Assembly (NCBI GenBank): GCA_030770425.1
Contig: JASJFT010000339.1
Location: forward strand, 1-32,014
Length of the DNA: 32,014 nucleotides
Source: Darksidea phi
Lineage: Eukaryota > Ascomycota > Dothideomycetes > Pleosporales > Lentitheciaceae
Direction of reading: 5' to 3'
The translations under genes and the position numbers were made by a program. The notes beneath the pieces are model-generated. The model ran no database searches. It was not told where the DNA came from and saw only the letters and a list, made by a program, of their open reading frames with translations. The number at the start of each line of letters is the position of its first letter. The first letter of the stretch is position 1. Positions 1 to 11,763 of the stretch are shown here, piece by piece.

Positions 1-1022
1 CTTTTCCTAAGTAGTTATTCTAGTAATAGAATTCGTTAACTTAATCTTAACCTATTAGAAACCAATAGTACGATAAACGTTCTATTGGTTCTAACCCGAA
101 TTCCGTATAAAGGTACGTATAATATATAATACTTTTAAATTATATAAAACTAAACTAGTATCTTAAAAGCTTATATAGATATTCTTCTTTATAATAGTCT
201 TATTATAGATTATATAAAAGATAAGTAGAAATTTAAGTTTTATAATATAGTAGATATAATTATAAATTAGACTATTAATTTAGTCCCTATATATATACTT
301 TAACGACGAGAAATAGTCTATATTAAGTAGCTATAGAAGGTATAATAAATAAGCTAGTATATAAAGAGTATAGATATTATTCTTCTTATAGAGATTTTAG
401 AATTTATTTAAGATATAACTACTATAGCTATTAAGAATTAATAACTAGTATATATTTACTCTATAATCTATTATATATCTAATAAAGTACTTTAGCTAGA
501 TAACTTCTAAATTATTATTTATCTAGCTATTCTTACTAATAGTAATAGTCTAATTATTTAGTATATCGCTCTTATACTAGATAAAGAGATAGTACTTACT
601 AGTAAAGATAATAAAGAGTAGAATAGTCTATCTAGTAGTATTAATTCCTTATATTATAGTAACCTACTCGCGATTATCTAGCTAGATAGCTTTAGTCTAT
701 CTATATCTCTCTAAGCTAGTAATAACTAATTATAGTATTATCTTATCTATTAGAAAGCTAGCTTTATTAAAGTTATAAATATCCTAATTAGTAATATTCT
801 AAATAGTTTTAATATATACTATATACTTAAACTAGAATTAAATAATATTAGAATCTTTATAAAAAGCTTACTATTAATTATAAAATCGATTAAATTATAT
901 TTTAATACTATTAGTTTATTAAACGAAGTTTCTAGACTATAGCTTATCTATCTACTTAGTACTATATATAATAAGTAGTCTATTTACTATATCTTATATA
1001 GTATCTAGAGTAGAGATAAATT
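1..1022. other. Unassigned RIP-degraded DNA
   Basis: This AT-rich stretch has no frame I can identify with confidence. It precedes, and may belong to, the helix-rich + strand frame that is better preserved from about 1023. I see no LTR, terminal inverted repeat or tandem repeat in it. The short word TCGTTAACTTAATCT near position 33 recurs near 19822, in the leader of element A. In DNA of such low complexity this may be chance. Confidence 0.4.
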
Positions 1023-1867
1023 CTTATAAATCTAGATCGAGTATATAGCTAATAATTATCTTCTCCTCTAGCTTAGAAAGCTTTCTTAAGTTAGACTAGT
1101 AATTACGTTATATAGTAATTCTAGTACGTTAGTATTATACTATTATTTAGGGAATATTAAAGGTCTATATAGTCTTTTATTCGCTCTAAATCTAATTTAT
1201 ATTAATAGCTAAGATAATTAAGAAGATATCTACTTCGTTATAAGGTAATTAAATAGTAGTTAATTAAGCTATAAGAGTTAATAGATAACGCGTTATAAAA
1301 TTTAATAAGATAGTCTACTTACTTATATAGCCCGCTTGCTTATAAAATACGTTATACTAGATAGAATACTATAGACTAGAAAATAAATCTTAGTAGATTA
1401 TACTAAATAGACTTTTTATATAAAGTAAGCTACTTTATCTAGTCTATTATAAATTATTTTTAATTAACTATAGATTATATTCTTAATTCTATTAATAAAG
1501 AGTTTATAGACTTTAGTTAGTATATAAATAATAAGTTAATAAGTTTTTCTATTATAATTATATCTACTTATCTCGATAGTTAGTTACTAGCTCTTTTATA
1601 TTAAAGTATATATATTATATCTTATTCTTTATATATTTTAATAATATCTTCTCTTAACTAAGCTAGTACTCTATCTTATTATACTTATTATACTCTTTTA
1701 AAACTAGCTAGAATTCTATCTAAAAGCTTAAATTAGTTTATCTTCTAGCTTAAATATTCTTAAAGAGTATAATTACTTAAAGAACTTATATAAAAAACTT
1801 TTTATTAGTTAATAAAGATATTAAAGAATAGTTAATAAAACTTAAAGATAATATAATATATTAATAT
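1023..1867 (+). pseudogene. Unidentified helix-rich coding remnant, left part
   Basis: I do not recognise this protein. On the + strand, with codons starting at positions divisible by three, the frame runs from about 1023 to the LTR at 1868. It is broken only by TAA and TAG, which can be former Gln or Trp codons. They are relatively sparse from about 1450 to 1740. The translation is rich in Leu, Ile, Lys and Ser and looks alpha-helical, with no clear catalytic motif. The antisense frame tested over 1660-1740 had more stops. The frame ends exactly where the LTR of element A begins, and it appears to continue in phase at 20283, which makes it the insertion target. It could be a host gene or an older transposon. 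The coding assignment is weak because open-looking antisense frames are common in such DNA. Confidence 0.3.
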
Positions 1868-2153
1868 TATTAAATAACCTATAGTTTATAATAGTAGACT
1901 ATAGGGATTTAACTAAGTAAATAGCTAGAGTATATATACGTACGTACGAAATAGAAATAATAAAATAATTTAATTTAAGTAATAATTTATAGTTAACTAA
2001 AGGAACTTTAGATAGAAGTCCCTTTTATTTAGAAGAATTATATAAAGCTTTATACGTAGCGAATTACTAAGAAGGTAATCTATATATACGAATTTCGTAC
2101 AACCGTATATAATTAAATATATAAGATTAGTACTAAAACTTAGTAAATAAATA
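1868..2153 (-). repeat. 3' LTR of element A
   Basis: This 286-bp sequence matches 19987-20276 over its full length in direct orientation. The mismatches I saw are transitions plus a 3-4-base gap near the end. Its ends read TATTAAATA and AAATA, consistent with original TG...CA termini after RIP. Because the polyprotein is on the minus strand, this copy is the downstream (3') LTR. A retained CpA sits at 2100. The end at 2153 is uncertain by one or two bases. Confidence 0.85.
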
Positions 2154-2160
2154 CTAGTAA

Positions 2161-2173
2161 CTTTTTCTTTTCT
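2161..2173 (-). promoter_or_regulatory. Polypurine tract of element A
   Basis: The + strand reads CTTTTTCTTTTCT, which is a 13-base unbroken purine run on the minus strand. It ends seven bases before the LTR at 2153. This is where the plus-strand primer of reverse transcription is expected for an element transcribed from the minus strand, and it agrees with the polyprotein orientation. It has no CpA or TpG to mutate, so it is probably close to its original sequence. Confidence 0.6.
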
Positions 2174-2668
2174 AGTATTAATATTTTATTCGAAATTTTC
2201 TATACGAATATTAATCTTATATTTCCCTTCTTATATTTATATAAAACTAATTACTAACCTTAACTATTAACGTTATACCTATTAGTAATAGATATTAACC
2301 CTCTATTAGTATAATTAAACTACTAGCGAATAAGGCGTAGCCTTAATTAGATTTAATCGTTAGGTACCTATTAATTCGTTTATTAGTAGGGCTATACGAA
2401 TAGGGTTAATATAGCTTTTCTTTATATAAAGAAGAAATCCGTTTATACCGTATTATATAATATTATATAATAGAATTCTAATTACTAATATAATTAATTA
2501 TAGAACGATAGGTATTTACCTATAAGTTAGAATTAAATAATTAAGCGTTTATACAAGAGGCGGTAAGAGTAATTTTATAATATTCCTTTTTATATAGAAA
2601 GAAAATAAAAGTAGAATTAAATTATATAAAAGAAGAGCGGTTTATAGGTTATATTTCTATTTATAATA

Positions 2669-2752
2669 AGTAAACGGCTCGAAGAATTAAGTAAACGAAT
2701 CGAGGATAGCGAACGAACGGATCGAGGGTAGTAAGCGAACGAATTAAGGTAA
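2669..2752 (+). repeat. Short CpG-rich minisatellite, ~20-22 bp unit
   Basis: About four imperfect copies of a 20-22-base unit can be aligned around the words AGTAAACGAATCGAGG and GCGAACGAACGGATCGAGGG. The tract is much richer in CpG than its surroundings. The units differ mainly by transitions, as expected for RIP of tandem repeats. Confidence 0.6.
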
Positions 2753-3111
2753 GTAGTAGGTATAAATAAAGGGCTAATCTTCTTCTTTATAACTTTTCTT
2801 TCTTAAACCTATATCTTACTATCCTTTATACGATTTATTCCTTTTAGTTTAGCTTCTCTTTCTTTTTATACGAATACTAATCCCTAGTAGAACTTTAAAA
2901 ATCTTAAATTTTAAAACCTCTTTATACGAAATAGTCCTTATCTCTACTTAGTCTATTAGTACTATTAATACGGGTATTAGCGGTCCTAGTACCTCTTTTT
3001 AAGATCTTATCGTACGTATTATACTAACTTATCTCTCTATCTTTCTACCTACTAGGTAGTCTACTAGTAAAGCTTTTATATAAGGTCTCTATATTAATAT
3101 AAGTATCTCTC

Positions 3112-3125
3112 TTTTTTTTTTTTTT
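3112..3125. repeat. T14 homopolymer
   Basis: This is an uninterrupted run of fourteen T residues in otherwise mixed AT-rich DNA. It could be the remnant of a poly(A) tail read on the minus strand, but I find no LINE or SINE sequence next to it. A simple homopolymer is equally likely. Confidence 0.7.
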
Positions 3126-3472
3126 ATATAAAGAGTTTTAATATTTCTAAAATAATAAGAGGGTTATAGTAGTAATACCCTTATATAATATCGAGTTATA
3201 AGTAGCCCTAAATATAAATATTTAGAAGTTTATTATAAAAATTATATAAAAAAAGAGATACTTTCGTATAGTCCTTGTATAAAGTCGTAGTAATACTCTT
3301 AAGATATCTTACTAGAAGAGGTATCGTCGTATAATAAGAGGTACTAAGTCCTTTATTAAGTACTATATAGTATCTAGCTTTTAGAATAGTATCTATACTT
3401 TATACGTATAATAGTTATATAGAATTTAGTATAACTACTATAAAAATTATAATTAATAGGTACGAGTATCTA

Positions 3473-3531
3473 GGGGGGGGGGAGAAGGGTAGAAAGAGGT
3501 AGAAAAGAAGTAAAAGGAGGTAAAGAGGAGG
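3473..3531 (+). repeat. G10 run and polypurine tract
   Basis: Ten consecutive G residues (3473-3482) begin about 59 bases that are almost purely purine, broken by single T residues in GGT and AGT steps. A T/C-rich stretch follows to about 3560. Purine-purine steps are not RIP targets, so this tract is probably close to its original state. Such a tract can form triplex or quadruplex structures. Confidence 0.75.
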
Positions 3532-3790
3532 ATTTTCTTTATTTTTCCTTTATTTTTCTTTTATAATTAACTAGAATAGGTAGAAAAAGTTTATATTTTA
3601 AAATTATCTAATCTTTTATAAACGAGAATTAGAATATAGAGCGAGTTAATTATAAATTAAAGAAAATTAATTTAAATATAAGTCTAATATTTAAAATTTA
3701 ATAATAAATATATAAGCTACGAGGTAAGTATTTTATAATAAAAGCTTTAGATTACTAGCTATCGCCTATTATATAATGTTAAACGCCTAT

Positions 3791-3942
3791 TCTATAGCTT
3801 ATAACCCTAGTTAGCTAATACCTAGACTAATATCTAAGGAACTAAATATAACCTATATAGACTTATTCTATAGCCTATAGCCCTAGTTAGCTAATACCTA
3901 GATTAATATCTAAGGAATAAAATATAATCTATATAAACTAAT
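3791..3942 (+). repeat. 76-bp tandem duplication
   Basis: Two adjacent copies (3791-3866 and 3867-3942) align without gaps and differ at a modest number of transitions. Each contains CTAATACCTAGACTAATATC, a variant of the core found in the intron-like repeats at 4.7-14 kb. I see no clear coding content. Confidence 0.85.
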
Positions 3943-4619
3943 AGCTAAACTAGTCTATATCTTATAATCTTAAACGTCTAAATCTACTTATTTATTACTC
4001 CCTTTTAGTATATATTAACTAGCTTAAACTACTATCTAAGAGTAGATACGACTTAAAAAGTAGAACGAATATTCTTTTATATAATAGTTATACGCTTAGT
4101 ATAAATAGCTATAAGATTCGTAGCTATAAGAAAGTTAGTTTAATACTAAAACTAATACTATATTATAACTATATCTTCTAAAATAGTAATAAGATAGGCT
4201 TTAATAGTAGTATAAAGAATATTAAAAGCCCTAACCTAAAATCGTAGATTATTACTATCTCTTACGTCCCTAGTAATCTCGTATATAAGATAGCTAAGTA
4301 TTATATAAGAAATAATAAAATCTATAACCTTTTAAAAGTACTAAATCTCTTAAAGAGCCCTCGTTATATATTTAATTAGTATTAATAGATAAGAAGTAAA
4401 AGTAACTAATACTTATTACTACGCGGTCGACCTTAACGGGACTTATTACTAATACTATAAAAAATAAGAGCTCTAATATAATTAAAAGCGTAGTTATACT
4501 TTTTATACTTAGATTAAGTATCTTTATTAGACTAGTTATTACTAGTAAAAACTTTACTAGCTTTCTTAATACCCTTACGTAGCTTCTTAAGTAGCTTCTT
4601 AAGCGACTTCTTATATAAC
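3943..4619. other. Unassigned DNA in the repeat-rich tract
   Basis: I see no recognisable gene, LTR or tandem repeat here. CpG-containing words such as GCGGTCGACC (near 4421) survive. The stretch lies between the 76-bp tandem and the cluster of intron-like repeats and is probably part of the same insertion. Confidence 0.4.
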
Positions 4620-5945
4620 TACTTTATAGTAGTAGACTTATTAGTAGTAGTAGGTCTTTTATATAGCTACTTATTACTCGCCCTTATTAAAGTTAGTAAA
4701 GGACTAATACTAAGGCTAATATCTTACTCGTAGAGATAGTTAGTATTTTAAGTAGCTACTTATTACTTACCCTTATTAAAGTTAGTAAAGAACTAATACT
4801 AAGACTAATACCTTACTTATAGAGATAGTAGATTATTATATTATATTCTTCCTAGTAATCTTAAAGGTACTATTAGATTCGTAATTACTCTTAGATATAT
4901 TAAGAAGATTAGACTCTTAGATAAGATTTAAAGAGATACTATTTTATTCTTTACCTTTAATTTACCTTATTAAAGTTAGTAAAGAATTAATACTAAGACT
5001 AATATCTTATTTAAAGTACGTCTAACTATTATTAAAGGCCCTATACGAGATAATTATTCGTTATTATTAAAATAAGTATTATTCTCTTCTTAATTATTAG
5101 TTCTCCCTACTAAAGTTAGTAAAGGACTAATACTAAGACTAATATCTTATTCGAAGTATATATAGTATTTATAGAGGTATTAATAGAAGTAGATTATTAG
5201 TTATTCGGATTAATACATTATATTCGTTACTATAATAAATAAGCTATACTATTCTCTTCTTAGTTATTAGTCCTTCCTACTAAAGTTAGTAAAGAACTAA
5301 TATTAAGACTAATATCTTACTCGAAGTCTACCTAATAGTTATTAAAGTACTAGCGCTAGAAGATTATCTACTATTATTAGAATAAATACTATTCTCTTCT
5401 TTCTAAATAGTCCTCCCTACTAAAGTTAGTAAAGAACTAATATTAAGACTAATACCTTACTCGTAGTCTACTAAGGTAGAATACTAGAAAATTATCTATT
5501 ATTCTTATAAGTATTAAGGCCCTAACTACCGTAAATAAACTATAATAGATTAGTAGGACTAGATTATTTACTTAGCTTAGTAGGACTAGATTATTTACTA
5601 AGTAAGATAGGAATTAGAATATTACTATTAATAACCCTCGCGCTATACGTTATTACTAAAATTAGTAAAGAACTAATACTAAGACTAATACTTACCTATA
5701 CGTTTAGTAAGAGTAGCTAGTAGTAAGGTAGATAGATTAATAACGTCTAGTCTAGTAGGTAGAAGTAGGTTAATAACGTCTACTCTAGTAGATAGTAGTA
5801 GGTTAAAGGGGTCTATACCGCGGTCCTAGCTATTAGTAAAGGAATTATTTAAATATAATTAAAGCTTAAATAGCTTAGGGCTTACTAATATTATTCTTAC
5901 TATAGAAAGTTAGTAGATAACTAATACTAAGGCTAATACCTTACC
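4620..5945 (+). repeat. Cluster of ~42-50-bp intron-like repeats
   Basis: Eight related copies lie near 4686, 4775, 4971, 5105, 5281, 5421, 5655 and 5905. The consensus starts GTTAGTAAAGAACTAATAC, continues TAAGACTAATACCTTACTC and ends CGTAG. Read this way each copy starts with GT, carries CTAAT branch-like sites and ends in TAG about 15 bases further on. In the opposite sense it would read GTAAG...TACTAAC...TTTAG, also intron-like, so strand is not certain. The first two copies sit in an 89-bp tandem unit. Copies four to six share a longer unit including ATTCTCTTCT (5091, 5261, 5391). Differences between copies are mostly transitions. I identify no protein between them. Confidence 0.7.
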
Positions 5946-6068
5946 TTTAGCGGCCTTAGAGAGCGGTTTATCTATAACTATAATAGTAAGTTCTTAATAA
6001 TCTAATAGAAAAGTAATAAAAGGTTTATAGAAGTAGAGGCTAGGTAGATATATATATAGAGTAAAATA

Positions 6069-6605
6069 GTATAATATTATATAACTAGTAGTAGGCTAGT
6101 AGTAAAAGTTAAAAGTAAAGTAAAAGAACCGAAGCTCTTAAAAGTAAAGTTAAAATCCTACTAGCTAGTATTTTAATTCGTAGAAGAAGGCCGTAATATT
6201 AGTTATAGTATTAGACCCTTATATAAAATCTTATTTTAATCGTAATTTAGTAAAAAATTTAAATACGACGGTATTATTAATAGAGATATAATAGTTATTA
6301 AAAATTATAGAAACTTACTAGTAATATTTACTACTTACTATAATTATATAATTAGTTATTAGCTAGTAGTAAAAGTAAAAGAACTAAAGCTCTTAAAAGT
6401 AAAGTTAAAATCCTACTAACTAGTATTTTAAATTATAGAAGGAAGTCGCGATATTAGTTATAGTATTAGACCCTTATATAAAATCTTATTTTAATTATAA
6501 TTTAATAAAAAATTTAAATATAATAGTATTATAGACGGAGATATAGTAGCTATTAAAAATTATAGAAACTTACTAATAGTATTTACTACTTATTATTATT
6601 ACTAA
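6069..6605 (+). repeat. ~260-bp tandem duplication
   Basis: Two long direct copies follow one another, about 6069-6340 and 6337-6605. The anchor GCTCTTAAAAGTAAAGTTAA is at 6134 and 6389, a period of 255. The period is 267 at GCTAGTAGTAAAAG because of a 12-base extra segment in the first copy. Apart from that segment the differences are essentially transitions. I see no TG...CA-type termini, so an LTR is not supported. It may be a satellite or a duplicated piece of an unknown element. Confidence 0.85.
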
Positions 6606-8500
6606 GTAACCTTATTATAGACTTTACTACTAGCTAGTATAAATATAGCTATAAATAAATAATCCTAAATTTTTATTTCTAAACTTCGATAATAATATAT
6701 ACTACTACTATATCCGATATTAGCCTTTCGCGATCGTATATTATTAGCTACTAGACTAATATTAAGACTAATATCCTTTACTATAGCTAATTAAAAGAAG
6801 TATAAAGCTAATACTAAATACTCTTTAAATAAGAATACTAAGAAAAACCTATAAGCGCGCGATAAAGCTATAGGTAAATAATTTTAGTTAATTAAAGATA
6901 AGAATACGACTAATAAGTACTATATAACTATATAGAAGAAATTCCAATTATTAGTTACCTATATTATTAATAGAATATTAAGTCTATTTAAGAAAGAGAA
7001 AATTAAGAGCTAACTACGTTTATAGTCTAAGAATATTACTATTATATAGTAGTAAGTAAGGTATTAGTCTTAGTATTAATCTATACTAACTATCTATAAA
7101 TTTAGCTTAGAATTATATTTTATATAGTAAGCTATAGCCTATATCTAGTCTAAAGACGTTAATATATAGATATAAAAAGTCTATTATAGCTACTAAGATA
7201 TTATATTTCGACTTAATAATAAGTATATATTATCTATATTTATCTATAGTATAGCGAAAGAGCTACGTATTTATAAAGATAATAAAGCCTTTCTAAACTC
7301 GTCCCCTATACTAGTTAATAAAGATAATAATAATTAAAATTATATCTTTAGTAACTTAAACGATAATTTATCTAAAGAGATAGTTTAGTATTTCTACTAG
7401 TTTAATTAGGATATATCGACTATTTTATAACTTAGCTACTAGTAGTTCCTATAAGAATTTTAATAATTAGCTATTATTAGAACGTACTAGAAAATTATCG
7501 CTCTTAAGATTAGAAACTTTATAGTATATATCCTATATATATTACCTAGAGCTTTTAGTATAAGTTTATCTACTTAATAGACTAATACTTATACTAATAC
7601 CTAATAGGTATATATAAATAGTATCTAGTCTAAAATTAGTCGACCCCTTCTTACTATAAGTTCTATATATTATATTAAATAAGCTAATATTAATACTAAT
7701 ATCTTATAAGTATATAAAAATATATTATAATCTTCTTCTTATAATATAGCTAGTAATTCTATATTAAAGAACGTAAGTTTTTTTAGAATATATTACTAAT
7801 ATAGTAATACTAATAGTAACTATAGCGCGAAGTCTACTTCGAAGTACGATTTTCTTACTATATAATATAGTTTTATTCCTAAAAATAAACTATAGCTCTA
7901 CTAGTAGCGCGCTTATAACTACTACGAATAAGTAAGGTATTAATCTTAGTATTAGTTTAGCCTTACTAATAACTATAGTTATTAACTATTAAAGAGATAG
8001 CTACTTATTATAGCTATAAGAAGGGAATAACTATTAATAAGAAGACCGGTCTTCTACTTTTACTATTCTAGGTTCTATTTTCGCGTATAAAGTATACTAT
8101 CTTAACTCTTATTTTCCTATACTAAGACTATAGAAAGTTTCTAAGTTATAAAATTAAGTTAGTAAGAGATAAAGAGGTACTTAAACTACTAGGGCTCTTT
8201 AAAGGTACTTTTACTTTTATATTTTTAAAGTCCTATATAAGGGATTATAAGTTACTAATAGTCGAGTTAATTCTCTTTATAATTTACGATACTACCGATT
8301 ATATCCTATAAGATATAATATTATAGATTATACTTCTAGATAAAGAGAAATAGAACGTATAAGTAGATAAAGATAGTAATATTCGAATAGTAGGGATCTA
8401 GATAGGGTATAATCTAGTATTAGTCTAGGTATTAGGCTATAAGTAATTATTAGAGTATAGTAATATTATATTCGAAGATATATAGATATAGTATTAGTAT
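6606..8500. other. Unassigned DNA with scattered intron-like cores
   Basis: About 1.9 kb without an identified protein, downstream of the Helitron helicase on the minus strand. More copies of the intron-like core occur here. Near 6754, 7585 and 7688 they are in + sense. Near 7057-7105 and 7924-7975 they are in the opposite sense, where the minus strand reads GTTAGTATAG... or GTTATTAGTA... and ends in TAG. The tract may be the 3' portion of the Helitron, carrying acquired DNA, or a separate insertion. I could not find a Helitron 3' hairpin with confidence. Confidence 0.4.
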
Positions 8501-11500
8501 AGATATTAGTCTAGTTAATAATAGAGTTTTTATTTATAGACTAAAATAGAGTATCCTTAATATAAATATATTATCGATTTTTTTTAGTCTTATCTACCTT
8601 TCTACGCGTGTATATCTTACTTTTTAGCTACTTTAAATACTAAAAAGAAAAACTATTCTTTAATATTATACCCTCTAACGTCTTTACTTATAAAAGTATA
8701 ATATATATTAGCTTAAAAGTATAATTCTAATCCTTATTAATATAAACTACTATCTTTTTTAAACTTAGGTCTTAAGACTTATAAACTATAATAGTCTAAA
8801 TAGATATTAGAGGAAACTAAACCTAAGTATAAATTACCTAGTTTAGTATAAACTCTTTACTAATAGTAAAGACTAATACTACGATTCGGCTATTATCTAT
8901 TAAATAAAGCCTAGGATCTATATATCTATTAAATACGACTAGAATTATAAAAGGCGTTATATTCTTATAATTATCGACGTTTATACTCTAAATAATATTA
9001 ATAATAATCCTAGTAGTACTATTTACTAAGTCTCTCTTTATTTAGATATTTTTAAGAAGTATTATCTACCTACTAATATAAAGGGGAAGCTCGCTAGAAA
9101 GGTTACTACTATCTTCTAGAAATACTATAGCTACCTATAGGTTCTTATAAAACGCCTTTATTATAACTACTAATTAGCCTAAATCCCGTATATAATAATA
9201 ATTAATCTAGTTAATCTTATATCTCTTAGTATAGATTCGTATAATACTACTAAAGAAATCTTATTTAACTAGAGAAAGTATTATATAATATTAAGTTATA
9301 AATAGTATTTAATTAGCTTATCTTAGCTCTTTAATATAAATATATATAAGAGCTTCTTAAAAAGCTACCTATATATCGCCTTATTACTATATAATAATAT
9401 TTAAGATAATTATATAACGAAATTTAAGATAAAGAGCTTAACCTTTAGTATTAGTAAGATTCGGAGTATAAAAGTTATTAAATAATAGCCTATATACGAC
9501 CGGCGGGAGTTAATAAAAGTCTCTAGCTAATATAATATTTACTCTAGTAAAAGAAAGTAACTATTATCCTAATTAAATCTTATAATATTATATATATATT
9601 TAGAAGAGAATACTTAAACTAACTATAGATTTCTTATTAATAATAATATATCGAATATTCTTAAACGATACTTAAATCTACTAAAGAGTAGTAGGTACTA
9701 ATAAAGAGAGATTATTACCCTATAATTAGATTAGAATCCGGAATATAGAATTAATTATTCTCTCTAATATAAGGAAGATCGTTATACTAGTTAATATATA
9801 ACGAGTAATAAGGGGTCCCTCGTTAAAGACCTTTATAATCTCTATTAAGACGGCTAATATTATCTTTATTATATATATCTTACTAGTACTACCTATACTA
9901 TTTAAGTTAATAAGAAGTTAAGGAAAAGAACTACCTCTTCGAAAAGCTACGTTATAATTTACTAGTATATCGTATAATAGCCGCTACTTAGATTAAAGGG
10001 TATTAGGTAAGATATTAGTCTAAATAGCCTAATTAATAGGATAAAGACGCTTTTAATCCTTCTAATAATATAATAGGTCGAGTCCGTATATATCTTTATA
10101 AATAGGATTATTCTAGTCTTTTACTCGATTAATAGACTAATCTTTAATATTATCGTCGTCTATAATAAATCCTTATAACCCTAAGTACCTTACTATTAAC
10201 TTATTAAAAGAAGAGTTATCCTCTAAATCTATATTTTTCTACTTAGAATTCTCTTCTTTAGCCTCTAATTCTATAGACCTATAACGAGTACTAGGAATAT
10301 ATATATATAAAGCTTTATACTTATAGTAGACTTTTATATAAGTAATAAAATCCTTACTATTAATATACTTAATATCCTTAATTAAATAAAAAGAATAATA
10401 AAGTATTAGTATAATATAAGTAAAGTCTTTAGTATATACTATAGATAAATAAAAAGAATAGTACTTTAAGATACGTAACTTTACTTAAGCTTAGTACTTA
10501 AAAGACGAATAATAGATATAATAAAGGAGAAAGTTAAGATAGTTAACCCCCTTAAGTATAACTAGTTACTCTTTATATTTAGTAAAGAGTAACTAATCTT
10601 ATTAAAAAGGAACTTAGTCGTCGCTATCGTCTTCGGGAGTATTAACTACCTCTTACTACTAATTTTAAAAGATAAAAGTAGTTAGATACTCTATCTTAGA
10701 GTAATAATTAATATTAACTACTACCTAAGAGTAGTAAACTAGAGGTAAGCTAAAGAGAATATAATAGACTTCCTAGGTACTATAATCCCGCTAATTAGTA
10801 GTTCTATTTAGGAGCTTAGAAGTAAAAGAGAAAAACGTATTTTTATTATTTAAATAAGAAAGAACTTAGACTACTATCTCTTTATATAATAAAGTTAGTA
10901 TTTTTCCCTTTATAGTATAAACCCCTATATACTCTATTACTCTAATAGTACTAGTATAGGACTAGATATTCGTATTCGCGCGCTAGCTAAGGGCTATAAC
11001 CTAGTTATATACGTTAAGCTAGGGATAATTTTAGTAAGATTAAAGATAAAGGTAGGTCTTTTCTAGGATTTTTTCGAATTATAGGCCCGAGTTAAGTAAT
11101 TATAGTACGTTAAAGTAATAAATCTCCTATTTAATTATCTTATTTTTCTTCTTATAATATAAATTCTAATAATAATAGAGATAGTAGTAAGTAAAAATAG
11201 AGGCTAGCTCTTTAAAGTTAAATATTATCTACTTAAATAGTAATAATAATAGTAATCTATCTTCTAGTATATCCTAAGTATCTAGTTTAGAGTAGATAGT
11301 ATTAATATAATATTTCTAATATTAAGTAAGTTAGTTCCTTAAAAACTTTATACTCTAGTTACCTAGTTTATAATTTAGGCTAGGAGTATAGTAATAGAAA
11401 TAAAGATTATAATTATAAGTACTCCCGTATTCTTACTACTTATATTAATTCTATAAATTAATAATCTTAAACTTTAACTTAATAATATATTTTTTAAATA

Positions 11501-11696
11501 GCTTAAATTATCGATAAAACTAGTATAATATAATATAAGAATAGTCTCGAATAAAGTCTTAGGCGAGTCGCGTACGCCGTATAGAAGTAGTAGTTTTTTA
11601 CTCTTTAAACTAAGGTATAAATCGTAGTAGATTATATTAATAATAATCTATAGTAGAGTATATAATAAAGAGATATAGGAAGGATAGCTAGTAAAT

Positions 11697-11763
11697 CTAT
11701 AATATAGTTAGTATTAGTCTTAGTATTAGTCTCTAATCTAAAGAGAGTTAAGATAGAATATAC
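11697..11763 (-). other. 67-bp intron in Helitron gene
   Basis: On the minus strand this segment begins GTATAT and ends ACTAACTATATTATAG: a good fungal 5' splice site, a perfect ACTAAC branch site and a TAG acceptor. The Helitron frame is at codon positions 1 mod 3 before it and 0 mod 3 after it. Removing 67 bases joins the two frames and rebuilds the expected domain sequence across the junction (NLKxM then LGFPYLFxTYSAAD-like). It contains ACTAATACTAAGACTAATAC, the same core as the dispersed intron-like repeats. Conservation of these bases reflects lack of CpA/TpG, not function. Confidence 0.85.

Larger units (their letters stand above)
2174..3790. other. Unassigned DNA with simple repeats
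   Basis: This stretch of about 1.6 kb lies between the polypurine tract of element A and the repeat-rich tract. I recognise no gene. It holds a CpG-rich minisatellite (2669-2752), a T14 run (3112-3125) and a G10-led purine tract (3473-3531). Part may be the 3' untranslated region of element A and part the 3' end of the Helitron-bearing insertion. The boundary between them is not resolved. Confidence 0.5.

Noticed and set aside
2172..2215. Helitron 3' end with CTAG and a 9-bp AATATTAAT inverted repeat
   Set aside because: Short AT-only inverted repeats are frequent by chance here, and RIP erases the diagnostic CTRR and GC-rich hairpin.
3776..3817. The only + strand ATG as a start codon
   Set aside because: It opens only about a dozen codons before TAG and lies at the edge of a tandem repeat.
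4620..5945. Regularly recurring ~42-bp repeats as a CRISPR array
   Set aside because: Spacing is irregular, the spacers are related to each other, and the setting is a RIPed fungal transposon region.
9488..9560. A Walker A-like sequence (RPAGVNKS) in another + strand frame
   Set aside because: The frame has many more stops and lacks the following helicase motifs. The true helicase is on the minus strand, where the same bases encode the QLPPV motif.
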